A DNA stretch of 64,000 bases from J027 sp034437655 (GTDB lineage: Bacteria; Chloroflexota; Anaerolineae; Aggregatilineales; J027). Below the pieces are notes generated by a model, which saw only the letters and a list, made by a program, of their open reading frames with translations, was not told the DNA's origin and did no database searches. Position 1 is the stretch's first letter; the number at the start of each line of letters is the position of its first letter. The stretch spans positions 1 through 64,000 of the forward strand of contig DAOTTU010000046.1 of the NCBI GenBank assembly GCA_034437655.1, given 5' to 3'. The position numbers were made by a program, and so were the translations under genes. Of the stretch, positions 52,844 through 61,874 are shown one piece after another.

Positions 52844-55441
52844 ATGCGAGTACCGATGTCCTGGCTGCGTGAGATGGTTGAATTGCCGCCAGACCTCACC
52901 GTAGAAGAACTGGCCGAGCGGTTGACCGTAGCCGGCCTTGAAGTTGCAAAAGTGATCTACCTCGGCATTCCACAGAGCCAAGAACGGCATGGTGTCCCCC
53001 CGAGTGACCACCTTGTCTGGGATCGTGAAAAGCTGGTGCTGGGTTCCATTCTTGAAGTCACCCAACATCCAAACGCTGACCGCCTTGTGCTGGCCGAAGT
53101 CGAATATGGCGCGGACGAGACGGAGACGGTTGTCACAGGTGCCCCAAACCTGTTCCAATTCGTGGGGCAAGGCCGCCTTGACCCGCCACCGTGGACGCCT
53201 TTTGCGCTGGAAGGGGCTGAGGTCATCGACGGGCATGGTGATGGCGTAGCGCGGATGATTTTGGAGGAGAAAGAGTTGCGCGGTATTCCGAATCGGTGCA
53301 TGGTCTGCTCGGAGATGGAACTTGGCATTTCTGAGGCACATGAAGGCATTATGCTCATCCCACAGAAGCAATTGCCTGACGCTAAACCCGGTACGCCGCT
53401 GCAAGACGTTCTGGGGGATGCCGTTCTGGATATTGAACTCACGCCGAACCTGGCCCGCTGCTTCAGTATTCTTGGTGTGGCACGTGAAGCGGCGGCGCTG
53501 TATGACGTCCCGTTGCATACCCCTGACTGGGATACCCTCCCCGACACCAGTGGCGACCCGGTTGAAGATGCGGTGGGCATTGACATTCTCAACCCGGAAT
53601 TGAACCCACGTTTCACAACGGCCATGTTGCGCGATGTAAAGATTCAGGATTCGCCGTGGTGGTTGCAATGGCGTTTGAAGCTCGTCGGGCAGCGACCCAT
53701 CAACAATATTGTAGACGTGTCCAATTATGTAATGTTCGAAATTGGGCAGCCGACGCACGCCTTTGACTATGACATTCTCAAACGCCGTGCCGGGGATGCC
53801 ACACCAACCATCATCACCCGCCTACCAGATGACGGCGAAACGCTGACGACGCTCGATAACAAGACGCACCAGCTTAACCCGGATGTGTTGCTTGTCGCGG
53901 ATCAGAACGGCGCATTGGGCCTTGCCGGGGTGATGGGTGGCCTGGAGTCTGAAGTGCAGGAACCTGAGGGCGACTATCCCGGCTCGCAGACGGTCTTGCT
54001 AGAGGCCGCTGCCTGGGATTTAATCACCATCCGCAAGACGACCAGCAGCACCAAACAATACAGTGAAGCCGCCACCCGTTTCTCACGTGGGGTGCATCCT
54101 GAAATGGCGTTGCGCGGGTTGAAGCGTGGTTTGCAATTGATGGTAGAGGTCAGCGGGGCGCGGCTGGCCCCGGGGATTCTAGACGAGTACCCGGCCAAGC
54201 CAGAGCCGGTCATTGTTGAGTTTCCCATTGCAGAGACGGAGCGCTTGCTAGGCTTTGAGATTCCGCGCGATGCGGTCATCAACATTCTGGAACGGTTGCA
54301 ATTCACCGTCGAAGAACGCGATACAGACACCCTGCTGGTGACTGTGCCGGACCACCGTCTGGACATCAGCGACGGCATCATCGGCCGGGCCGACCTTGTT
54401 GAAGAAATTGCGCGGGTTTATGGCTATAACCGCATTAACAACACCATCATGCAGGATGTCTTGCCCCCGCAACGCCGCAATTATCGTCTGGAAATGGAAA
54501 ACCGCATCAGTGATTTGTTGGCCGAGTCTGGTATGCGGCAGGTGATTAATTACCGCTTCACGACCCCAGAACATGAAAGCCTGCTGACCCCGGAAGGGAT
54601 AGGCTCAAGCTGGCCACAGGTTGACTACGTGCGCCTTGCTAACCCGAGCAGCAGCGAACGCACCGCGCTCCGCCAGACGCTACTTGTCAATTTGTTGGAC
54701 AACGCCGCCATCAACATGCACCATCACCCTCAACAGCAATTGTTCGAAATCGGCAACGTCTACCACGGGAAAGAGGAAGGTCTACCTGATGAACCGGCCC
54801 GCCTGGGTTTGCTGATGATGGGCGGACGTGATGTTAGCGACTGGACGCAGGTTCAAACACCGGGCAAGTTCGACTTCTACGACCTGAAAGGGCTGGTTGA
54901 GCTGGTACTCAATGCGTTGCATATCCCGGCACGCAACACTGTTTTCGAGCCAACAGAGCATAACACCTTCCATCCGGGGCGTGTGGCGCGGCTGTGCGTT
55001 GATGGGATGGACATGGGCTTGCTTGGTGAAGTACATCCGCTGGTGCGTGAGGCCTTCGGGCTGGGGCTTGACCTCGATACGCCTGTGCTTGTAGCCGAAT
55101 TGGACTTCGACGCACTGTTAGAACGTATCCCGGCGACGCATAAGGTGGTTCCTATTCCAGCGACGCCGCCTGTTTACCGCGACATTGCGCTGATTGTAGA
55201 CGGAAACCGCCCGGCGGCTGAGGTTGAGTCATTGTTGTGGCAGCATGGTGGGGAGTGGCTGCGCTCGGTGACCTTGTTCGATGTGTATGAGGGCGCACCG
55301 ATTGCCGATGGCAAAAAGTCGCTGGCCTATGCACTGGTCTTCCAGACGGACGAAGAAACGCTCAGTGACAAGAAGGTCAATAAGTTGTTCAAAAAGATCG
55401 TCAGCGCCCTAGAAGCTGAAGGGGCTGCGCTCCGTAGCTAA
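52844..55441 (+). CDS. pheT: Phenylalanyl-tRNA synthetase beta subunit
   Basis: Beta subunit of PheRS, 865 residues, with all usual modules. The N-terminus is MRVPMSWLREMVELPP. A tRNA-binding EMAP-like domain covers about 58-175 (VTQHPNADRLVLAEV), with B3/B4 editing domain segments (about 215-410, NNIVDVSNYVMFEIGQPTHAFDYD) and a B5 domain. A catalytic-like domain (about 490-740, NRISDLLAESGMRQVINYRF) and a C-terminal anticodon-binding FDX-ACB domain (about 765-863, PVYRDIALIVDGNRPAAEVE) complete it. A terminator follows at 55479. Confidence 0.97.
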   Translation: MRVPMSWLREMVELPPDLTVEELAERLTVAGLEVAKVIYLGIPQSQERHGVPPSDHLVWDREKLVLGSILEVTQHPNADRLVLAEVEYGADETETVVTGAPNLFQFVGQGRLDPPPWTPFALEGAEVIDGHGDGVARMILEEKELRGIPNRCMVCSEMELGISEAHEGIMLIPQKQLPDAKPGTPLQDVLGDAVLDIELTPNLARCFSILGVAREAAALYDVPLHTPDWDTLPDTSGDPVEDAVGIDILNPELNPRFTTAMLRDVKIQDSPWWLQWRLKLVGQRPINNIVDVSNYVMFEIGQPTHAFDYDILKRRAGDATPTIITRLPDDGETLTTLDNKTHQLNPDVLLVADQNGALGLAGVMGGLESEVQEPEGDYPGSQTVLLEAAAWDLITIRKTTSSTKQYSEAATRFSRGVHPEMALRGLKRGLQLMVEVSGARLAPGILDEYPAKPEPVIVEFPIAETERLLGFEIPRDAVINILERLQFTVEERDTDTLLVTVPDHRLDISDGIIGRADLVEEIARVYGYNRINNTIMQDVLPPQRRNYRLEMENRISDLLAESGMRQVINYRFTTPEHESLLTPEGIGSSWPQVDYVRLANPSSSERTALRQTLLVNLLDNAAINMHHHPQQQLFEIGNVYHGKEEGLPDEPARLGLLMMGGRDVSDWTQVQTPGKFDFYDLKGLVELVLNALHIPARNTVFEPTEHNTFHPGRVARLCVDGMDMGLLGEVHPLVREAFGLGLDLDTPVLVAELDFDALLERIPATHKVVPIPATPPVYRDIALIVDGNRPAAEVESLLWQHGGEWLRSVTLFDVYEGAPIADGKKSLAYALVFQTDEETLSDKKVNKLFKKIVSALEAEGAALRS

Positions 55442-55478
55442 TTTATAACCCCTCTACAAAGGCATTGATGCGTTGATA

Positions 55479-55510
55479 GGCAGGTGCGCGTACAGTACCT
55501 GTCTTTTTTT
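55479..55510 (+). terminator. Terminator of the pheST operon
   Basis: GGCAGGT (55479-55485), an 11-base loop and ACCTGTC (55497-55503) form a 7 bp stem with one wobble, followed by seven T (55504-55510). Confidence 0.8.
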
Positions 55511-55613
55511 CGTTCATTTCGCAAACGGCCGGCGTTGCTTCATGTGCTGCTCACACGTACGTGATACAACCGACGTAACAATTGGGGTAGTTTCAGGACA
55601 AAAGGTTGTTTAC

Positions 55614-56495
55614 ATGCGATGGGTACGGGCTTTGTTTGCCATGTCACGACCGCTACAACTGGTGGCGGTAACATTGGTTTATCTGATTGGTGTTGCAATT
55701 GCTGGCGCAATGGATATCGACCTTGAACGCAACGCCTTATGGCTTGGCTATCTGGCACTAATTCCAACCAGCGCCAGCATCCACTATGCCAATGAATACG
55801 CCGATTATGAAACCGATGCACTCACGACTCGTACCCCATTTTCTGGCGGGAGCGGCGCGCTGCCAGAGACAGGGCTACCGCGCTGGTTAGCATTGCGGGC
55901 GGCGCAGGCAACGCTTGGTATCGGGAGTTTAATTGCGCTGGTCGGTGTGTTGTTGAATGTGTTGAGTGTGGCGGCGCTGTTTGTGCTGGCATTCGGTGCT
56001 TTTTTCGGCTGGATGTATTCGTTGCCGCCCTTACAACTCGCCTGGCGTGGCTGGGGAGAACTGGACAACGCGGCGCTGGGGGGTGTGGTGTTGCCGCTAT
56101 ACGGCTTTACTGTACAAGCCGGGTACATTGACCCGGAAGTCATCGCGATTTGTCTACCGTTTGGCGCATTGGTGTTTATCAATCTGCTGGCGACCACGTG
56201 GCCGGATCGTACCGCTGATGCACAGGTCGGCAAATATACGCTGGCAACCCAATGGCCCTATCGTCGCTTGCGAGCTTTATATGCTGCGGGGGCGATGACG
56301 GGCTTTGGTGCGCTGCTGGCTATGGCGAATTGGTTGGTACCACCGTTAGTGCTGGCTGCGGCATTGCTCCCCGTGCCGATTGTGCTGTGGGGATGGGTGG
56401 TCTATACGCGCTGGGAAACCCCATTCCCGACGGTATTTGCGATGGTCATCATGATGAACGCTTATCTGCTAAGTTGGGGGATTCTGGCGTTTTAA
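55614..56495 (+). CDS. UbiA-family prenyltransferase (MenA-like)
   Basis: Integral membrane prenyltransferase of 293 residues with about eight helices. The first Asp-rich motif NEYADYETD (about 60-68) is followed by TPFSGGSGALPETG, the Gly-Ser-Gly pattern seen in MenA-type enzymes. The second motif is WPDRTADAQVGKYTLA (about 196-211). It would transfer an isoprenoid chain to an aromatic acceptor, possibly in menaquinone synthesis, but no other quinone genes are near. The start at 55614 has AAAGG eight bases upstream. The 3' end overlaps the convergent endonuclease V gene by four bases. Confidence 0.88.
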   Translation: MRWVRALFAMSRPLQLVAVTLVYLIGVAIAGAMDIDLERNALWLGYLALIPTSASIHYANEYADYETDALTTRTPFSGGSGALPETGLPRWLALRAAQATLGIGSLIALVGVLLNVLSVAALFVLAFGAFFGWMYSLPPLQLAWRGWGELDNAALGGVVLPLYGFTVQAGYIDPEVIAICLPFGALVFINLLATTWPDRTADAQVGKYTLATQWPYRRLRALYAAGAMTGFGALLAMANWLVPPLVLAAALLPVPIVLWGWVVYTRWETPFPTVFAMVIMMNAYLLSWGILAF

Positions 56496-57145
56496 AATTG
56501 TCCGGCAAGGTGGTCCGCAGCGCGAATCGGTTCGGGGAGTTTGTAGCGTGTGGTGCAGTTCAAAATGAGTTGCACCGACGTGTCGAGCGTGGTTTTGTGA
56601 CCCACCGATATATAAACAGGTTTGACCCGCGTTCGTGTGCGCACCAGCATTCCGACGGTTTCGCCGCGGTCAATAATGGGCGTTGTATTACCTTTTTCAG
56701 CGCCAAGCGTGTCGTGTTTCCCGATAAGCCGACTTTTTCCACAACCGACACTCGGCTTCTGTAACCATAAACCTATGTGGGCTGCAATTCCCAGCCGCCG
56801 GGGGTGCATAATACCCTGCCCATCAAAGATGTACACGTCTGGTTTGATTTCCAGTTTGGCGTGGGCCTTCAGGATGACTTCACCTTCGCGAAACGTCAGC
56901 AACCCGGGGATATAGGGAAACGGTGTTGTGATGGCTTCCGTCGCCGTCTCAACAATTTCAAGTTCCGGGTAAGACATGACGACAATTGCAGCACGACTCA
57001 CCTTGTCTTTGACACTGCAATCGACGCCAGCAACATAGCGAATGCGGTCAAGTTTAAGGGGGGTGCTGGTATCAACCTGTGCAGCAAGTTGGTGCTGAAG
57101 TGCAATTGCATCGTTTGCTGATAAATCCCATGAATGCGGTATCAT
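56492..57145 (-). CDS. nfi: Endonuclease V
   Basis: Repair nuclease that nicks DNA one base 3' to deaminated bases such as hypoxanthine. The 217 residues fit the family. The visible catalytic residues are Asp in VAGVDCSV (about 40), Glu in PYIPGLLTFREGE (about 80), Asp in YIFDGQGIMHPRR (about 106), and the GHKTTLD segment (about 184). The wedge motif PYIPG is intact. Start ATG 57145 follows GAAGG at five bases. It is encoded eight bases downstream of an ATPase gene in the same direction. Confidence 0.95.
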   Translation of the reverse strand: MIPHSWDLSANDAIALQHQLAAQVDTSTPLKLDRIRYVAGVDCSVKDKVSRAAIVVMSYPELEIVETATEAITTPFPYIPGLLTFREGEVILKAHAKLEIKPDVYIFDGQGIMHPRRLGIAAHIGLWLQKPSVGCGKSRLIGKHDTLGAEKGNTTPIIDRGETVGMLVRTRTRVKPVYISVGHKTTLDTSVQLILNCTTRYKLPEPIRAADHLAGQF

Positions 57146-57153
57146 ATCTGCCT

Positions 57154-58368
57154 TCAAATATTGGGTTCTTGATGCATATCAACGTTTTCGGCGCTGTTAA
57201 CGTCCGGCGAAATCGCGTTGAGTAAAAAGCTGGCGAATAAATGCGGCCGGATATTGTCGAAGTTCATCGTACCTGTTTCTAGCAAGATGCCTTTATTGAT
57301 CATCAGGCGCGGATAGGGCTCATGGGCATTTACCCCATAATCATGCTGCTGTTGCCGTGCCCGCACCATGCCAAACAACACCTGACGCTCGGCCGGGCTC
57401 AGGCTACGCCAGATGGTTTTGCACTCATCCTGTATTTCAGTGATGTGCAGCAGGGTTGAAATCACTTCTATGTCTGACATATTCGGTTTCAGCAGATTAT
57501 GCGGCGCATACGCTGAAAATGCTGCCCGTAGTAACCCCGCATGGCCCCCTGTCACCGCCATGAGTTGCTCGCGGAGTTCGAGCGGCGGTGCAGGCAAGTC
57601 GCGGCGCACCGACATTCGCCGGAAGGTTTGCTCGGTGTCAGAGGGGCGATACGGTAGCAGGAAATGGCGCGAAAAGAGTTCAATAAACGGTTCATAATCG
57701 TCGTAACGGTTCTGGTCAATCAGCAATGGCATAATCTGACGCGACGTGGTCAGGTAAATCACCCGGTCTTTATACTGATCGCGCAGACTCCGTAATGTTT
57801 GGAAAAAACGGGGTGGTAATTCTGCCAGAAACTTCTCAAACTCATCGAAAATGAAAATTAGGCGTAGGTTATTGCTTACATCAAAAATGCGCTGCACGAT
57901 GTCTTCTAAATACCGAAATGCGATAATATGCACCTTGTCACTGCCTTCGGGCCACATTTGCAGATACATCGCATAGAGCTGGTCAGGGTGGGCCGGGTCG
58001 CCGGGGGGCAAATGGTTGAGGAGTTGATGGGTTGCCACCGCGCGCAACAGGCGCGAGGTAATTAACTCATAGCCATTCCAGCTTGACGGTTGTGTGGGGT
58101 CCATCGCGCTGGGGATTGGTGCCAGAAGACTGTTTGCATCTAAGCCAATGAAAACACAGTGTGCCTGTTCTTGAAAGCGTCCGTATAGAAATTGATCCTG
58201 CACATCACGCCGAACAAGGTGCCGCACAAAGTTCGATTTACCGACACTGCCGACGCCAATGATCTCCGCTGACACACCAGCATGGACCAGACGAAAGACG
58301 CTTTCGGTATCTGCGCTGCGAAAGTTAAAATCCAGCCGAGGAGATGGATTAGGATTATAATTGACCAT
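57154..58368 (-). CDS. P-loop ATPase of ORC/AAA or STAND type
   Basis: Protein of 404 residues. Walker A is GVGSVGKSN (about 38-46) and Walker B is LRLIFIFDEFEKFL (about 172-185). A sensor-like segment VIYLTTSRQIM follows. The rest is helical, with LREQLMAVTGGHAGLLRAAF (lid-like, about 275-295) and a C-terminal winged-helix-like part (SPAERQVLFGMVRARQQQ, about 322-340). The pattern resembles ORC1/Cdc6-like or AAA_16-type ATPases of unknown role. It is cotranscribed with endonuclease V. A link with DNA or damage signalling is only a guess. Confidence 0.7.
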   Translation of the reverse strand: MVNYNPNPSPRLDFNFRSADTESVFRLVHAGVSAEIIGVGSVGKSNFVRHLVRRDVQDQFLYGRFQEQAHCVFIGLDANSLLAPIPSAMDPTQPSSWNGYELITSRLLRAVATHQLLNHLPPGDPAHPDQLYAMYLQMWPEGSDKVHIIAFRYLEDIVQRIFDVSNNLRLIFIFDEFEKFLAELPPRFFQTLRSLRDQYKDRVIYLTTSRQIMPLLIDQNRYDDYEPFIELFSRHFLLPYRPSDTEQTFRRMSVRRDLPAPPLELREQLMAVTGGHAGLLRAAFSAYAPHNLLKPNMSDIEVISTLLHITEIQDECKTIWRSLSPAERQVLFGMVRARQQQHDYGVNAHEPYPRLMINKGILLETGTMNFDNIRPHLFASFLLNAISPDVNSAENVDMHQEPNI

Positions 58369-58380
58369 GAAAAATGCCCT

Positions 58381-58408
58381 TTGTACCGCTTCCGACGCCC
58401 TGTAGTAT
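58381..58408 (+). promoter_or_regulatory. Possible thyX promoter
   Basis: TTGTAC (58381-58386), a 16-base spacer and TAGTAT (58403-58408). The thyX ATG is at 58461, with GGAGG about ten bases upstream. The region 58369-58460 is divergent with the ATPase gene. Confidence 0.4.
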
Positions 58409-58460
58409 TAAAGTTTTCAGGCAAAATGCCAAGCCTTAACTTTTTGGAGGAAAACACCCC

Positions 58461-59177
58461 ATGCATGAGGCTGCACAGCAATGGATAGGCAAGCAAATCC
58501 CGGTTCTAGACAAAGGATTCCTTGAATTACAGGCAGTGATGGGCGATGACCTGTCGATTGTCAACGCGGCGCGGGTGTCGTTTTTGGGGGAAAGCAAAGG
58601 CCCTGAGCGCGACAAGAAACTGCTCTTTTACCTGTTGCGCAACCGTCACACCTCACCGTTTGAAATGGTAGAGTTTAAATGGCGGCTTCGTGCGCCCGTA
58701 GTCGTGTTCTGGCAATTGGTGCGGCACCGTACGGCGAATATCAACATGCAAAGCGGCCGCTATACCCCCTTTGAGGAAAACGACTTCTACATACCAACAG
58801 AATGGCGCAGACAGTCGGCAAGCAATAAACAGGCCAGCGATGGCGTTATTGATACCGAAACTGATGCTGCCTTGCTAAAAAAACTCCTCGCACACTACGA
58901 CCAGTCCTATGCACTCTATACCGAAGCACTGGAAGCGGGTGTGGCCAAAGAGCAAGCGCGGTTGTTCTTGCCAGCATTTGCCGTCTATTACACCGCTGTC
59001 TGGAAGATTGACGCCCATAACCTGATGCACTTCCTCAGCCTGCGCATGGCACCTGACGCCCAATGGGAAATTCGCCAGTATGCGGCCGCAATGTATCCCA
59101 TTTTCGCGGCAATTTTACCCTGGACCGCCGAAGCCTTCCGTGAATATCGAATGCCGACGCTGGACCTACCTGAGTAG
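58461..59177 (+). CDS. thyX: Flavin-dependent thymidylate synthase
   Basis: Makes dTMP from dUMP using methylenetetrahydrofolate, FAD and NADPH. The 238 residues contain the diagnostic RHRx7S motif: R88-H89-R90 to S98 (RHRTANINMQS), followed by GRYTPFE. NRHTSPFEMVEFKWRLRAP at about 61-79 and LFLPAFAVYYTAVWKIDAHNLMHFL near 165-190 are other family signatures. No thyA is present in this window. It stands alone, convergent with sbcC, with five bases between the stops. Confidence 0.96.
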   Translation: MHEAAQQWIGKQIPVLDKGFLELQAVMGDDLSIVNAARVSFLGESKGPERDKKLLFYLLRNRHTSPFEMVEFKWRLRAPVVVFWQLVRHRTANINMQSGRYTPFEENDFYIPTEWRRQSASNKQASDGVIDTETDAALLKKLLAHYDQSYALYTEALEAGVAKEQARLFLPAFAVYYTAVWKIDAHNLMHFLSLRMAPDAQWEIRQYAAAMYPIFAAILPWTAEAFREYRMPTLDLPE

Positions 59178-59182
59178 CCTGA

Positions 59183-61765
59183 CTACATCAAACGTACTCT
59201 GCTCCCGGCGCTGGTTTTTTCGACTTCCAGGCGGACGGGGAAAGCATCACGGAGTTCGTCAATGTGGGTGATAACCAGGATCAGGTCGAAGTCGTCTTGA
59301 ATGGCAGTGATCGCCTCGACAAGGCGTTCGCGTCCACTGGCATCCTGTGTACCAAAGCCTTCGTCAATGAACAGCGTGCGCAACTGTGCCCCGGCGCGAC
59401 GTGCCAACAACTGACTGACCGCCACCCGAATGGCAAAATTGATGCGGAAGGCCTCACCGCCGCTGTAAAGCTGATAGTCGCGGGTGCCCAATTCATCGCT
59501 GATGGAAATGTCGAATGTTTCAGCCACACCACCGGTTTTCTTTTCACGCTGAGTGTCAAACCGGACGACCAACCGACCGTCTGTCATGCGCCGCAAGAGA
59601 TGGTTGGTCGCGTCTTCCAGTTCAGGCACCGCCGCTTCTATGACCATCGTCGGGATACCGTTTTTGCTAAACGCAACGCGAATTTCCTCGAACACACCTT
59701 TGCTTTGGTTCAATTCATCCAACAGCGTCTTTTCTTGCTTGAGCTTCTCGCGCTTCTGCTCAATGGCTCGCAAGGTTTGTCGCAACCCGATGACCTTTTC
59801 GTGCAGTTGGCGCTCAGTGGTGCGCAGTTCGGTCCAGGCTTTTTCACGGCGATTCATTTCTAGCACGCGGGCTTCGCGTTCGACCAACTCAGCTTCCTCA
59901 GCAGTGTATTGTTCTTCCAGATCAGTAATATACTGCTGATAGCGCTCATATTGTGCAGTGGTATCGTCTAATGATTCCTGCAAGTTCTGCATGGACTCTA
60001 GCGCTGTGCTAAGCAGGGTTGCCTCTTGCTGAAAACCACGATAGGCGTCGAGTGTTTCTTTGATTTCAGAGTGCGTATCCTGGCTATAATTCAGGGCGTC
60101 GCGTTGCTCATAAAGTGCGATCAGTTCCTGTTGCAACTCGTGCGCAAAATCACGGTCAGCCAGTACCCGTTCCCATTCTTGAACAGCCCGCTTCATGGAT
60201 TGAGCTTCTTCTTCGGCGGCGTGGGCTTCTTCAAGCTGGCGTTCAATGCTACCGACTTTGCTTTGCAACGGCTTCAAATCTGTAAGCCCGTTTTGCAGCA
60301 CACGGATCGACCCCTGCCGCTCTTTGACCTCTGCGACGATGTCTTTGATGCGTTGTTTGTTGGCGCGGAAGGTGTCGCCCATGTCAGTACCCTGTTGGGT
60401 GTATTCTGCAATCAGGTTAAGGCGATGTTCTTCATTGAGTGGTTGGCCACACGCCGGGCAAACAGTGTCTGCGGCTTGCTGAAGCGTGTCAATCCGCATT
60501 TTGATGTCGTCCATTTGTTCTTTAAGGCCCGTGTTTTCGCCCTTGAGTTCGCCTTCTTCCGCCCGGAGAGCTGCAATTTCATCTTTCAGGGTCTGGACAC
60601 GAGTATCGTCCATTTCCAGGAGGCTGATGCGCTGTCGCAACTTATCAATTTCTTGTTGTAATTCAGCGGCCGCGTCTGCCTGTTTCAAGTTACGTTCAAT
60701 CACGCCACTGGAAGACGAAATCTGCTTGTGCAACTCGGCTTCTTGCTCACGAATTTGTGCTTCAACTTCATAGATCGACTGGTTCAGGTTGTTGAGGAGT
60801 TGAAGCTGGTCGGCAAGGGAATCGTTCATCTCCTGTGCTTCAACAAGGCGGGCATACCCATCTTCAATGGCTTCACGGCGTTCGATGATGTCTTGATATT
60901 GGGCAATCTGTCCTTGCAAACGCTCTCGTCGCGCTTTGATGGTTGTCATTTCTTTAGACTGGCGTTCAATGTCGCGCTGTAGGCGACTGATGGCGTCTTT
61001 GGTGTTGCGAAATTCAATGTCAGCGCCTGCTAGCTCACGGAAGGCGGCTCCGGCTTGTTCAGCCTGGTCGCGGGCGTGTTCGTATTCCTGGCTAGCCCGG
61101 CTATATTCTTGCTGAAACGCTGGTTCTTGTGCGATTTCTTCTTCAAGTTTCTTGATTTCAGCCGTGGTTGCATTTAAATCGGCTTCAATCTGCGCGAGTT
61201 TGTCTTTGGCGCGTTTTTCATACAGCGCCCATACATCCAGATTCAGAATTTCAGTGAGAATGCGCTTGCGATTCGCAGCAGTTTGTACAGTGAAGGCGTC
61301 GGCGTTGCCCTGTTGTAAATAAGCGGAATTGATAAATGTTTCATGGTCTAGCCCAATGACAGCATTAATCCGCGCTTGTGTCTGTCGCATAGAGGGTTCG
61401 CTGATGATGCGATAGGTGTTTTCCTCGGGGACCCAGCCAAGCAGGTCAAGTGTACTGGTGCCAGCGCCGCGCCCACCTGTTTTGCGTTTACGTCCAATTT
61501 TGCGATGCCGTCGAATGCGGTAAAATTCATCACCCTGTACGAAGTCCAATGTGATAGACATTTCCTCTTGCCCGATATGTATCAGGTCGTCGTCGGACCG
61601 CGCGCGCGACTTGCCCCAGATGGCCCAGGTAATCGCGTCTAAAATAGAGGATTTGCCGGCACCGTTTGGGCCGCTTAAACAGGCCAGGTGAATGCCTTCA
61701 AAGTAGATTGCGTCTGGCGTGCGGTAGGCCAGAAAATTCACCAGTTCAAGGCGCGTGGGTAGCAT
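59183..61765 (-). CDS. sbcC: SbcC/Rad50-type SMC-like ATPase
   Basis: DNA-end processing ATPase of 860 residues, smaller than E. coli SbcC. The N-terminal ATPase half has Walker A GPNGAGKSS (32-40) and a Q-loop region. Long coiled coils (about 170-700) flank a zinc hook with C436 and C439 (VCPACGQPL). The C-terminal half holds the signature-like LYSGGEAFRINFAIRVA and Walker B TLFIDEGFGTQD. The nuclease partner SbcD/Mre11 is not next to it. No SOS-like box was seen upstream. It is convergent with thyX and divergent from the gene at 61875. Confidence 0.9.
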   Translation of the reverse strand: MLPTRLELVNFLAYRTPDAIYFEGIHLACLSGPNGAGKSSILDAITWAIWGKSRARSDDDLIHIGQEEMSITLDFVQGDEFYRIRRHRKIGRKRKTGGRGAGTSTLDLLGWVPEENTYRIISEPSMRQTQARINAVIGLDHETFINSAYLQQGNADAFTVQTAANRKRILTEILNLDVWALYEKRAKDKLAQIEADLNATTAEIKKLEEEIAQEPAFQQEYSRASQEYEHARDQAEQAGAAFRELAGADIEFRNTKDAISRLQRDIERQSKEMTTIKARRERLQGQIAQYQDIIERREAIEDGYARLVEAQEMNDSLADQLQLLNNLNQSIYEVEAQIREQEAELHKQISSSSGVIERNLKQADAAAELQQEIDKLRQRISLLEMDDTRVQTLKDEIAALRAEEGELKGENTGLKEQMDDIKMRIDTLQQAADTVCPACGQPLNEEHRLNLIAEYTQQGTDMGDTFRANKQRIKDIVAEVKERQGSIRVLQNGLTDLKPLQSKVGSIERQLEEAHAAEEEAQSMKRAVQEWERVLADRDFAHELQQELIALYEQRDALNYSQDTHSEIKETLDAYRGFQQEATLLSTALESMQNLQESLDDTTAQYERYQQYITDLEEQYTAEEAELVEREARVLEMNRREKAWTELRTTERQLHEKVIGLRQTLRAIEQKREKLKQEKTLLDELNQSKGVFEEIRVAFSKNGIPTMVIEAAVPELEDATNHLLRRMTDGRLVVRFDTQREKKTGGVAETFDISISDELGTRDYQLYSGGEAFRINFAIRVAVSQLLARRAGAQLRTLFIDEGFGTQDASGRERLVEAITAIQDDFDLILVITHIDELRDAFPVRLEVEKTSAGSRVRLM

Positions 61766-61827
61766 AAATTGAGTTTCCTATTGACCTTTGGCGGCAAGTT
61801 TGGTCTATTGTACACGATTTCCAATGC

Positions 61828-61833
61828 TATAAT
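61828..61833 (+). promoter_or_regulatory. -10 box before the gene at 61875
   Basis: A perfect TATAAT at 61828-61833 lies 41 bases upstream of the ATG. The corresponding -35 (CTATTG at 61805-61810) is poor. Confidence 0.35.
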
Positions 61834-61874
61834 GACGAGGTTATTCGTCAAGCCTGAATAGTAGAAAATCATAG

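Noticed and set aside
52841..53758. 305-codon open frame antisense to pheT
   Set aside because: It lies wholly inside the well-supported pheT gene, has no recognisable domain and reflects codon bias of the opposite strand.
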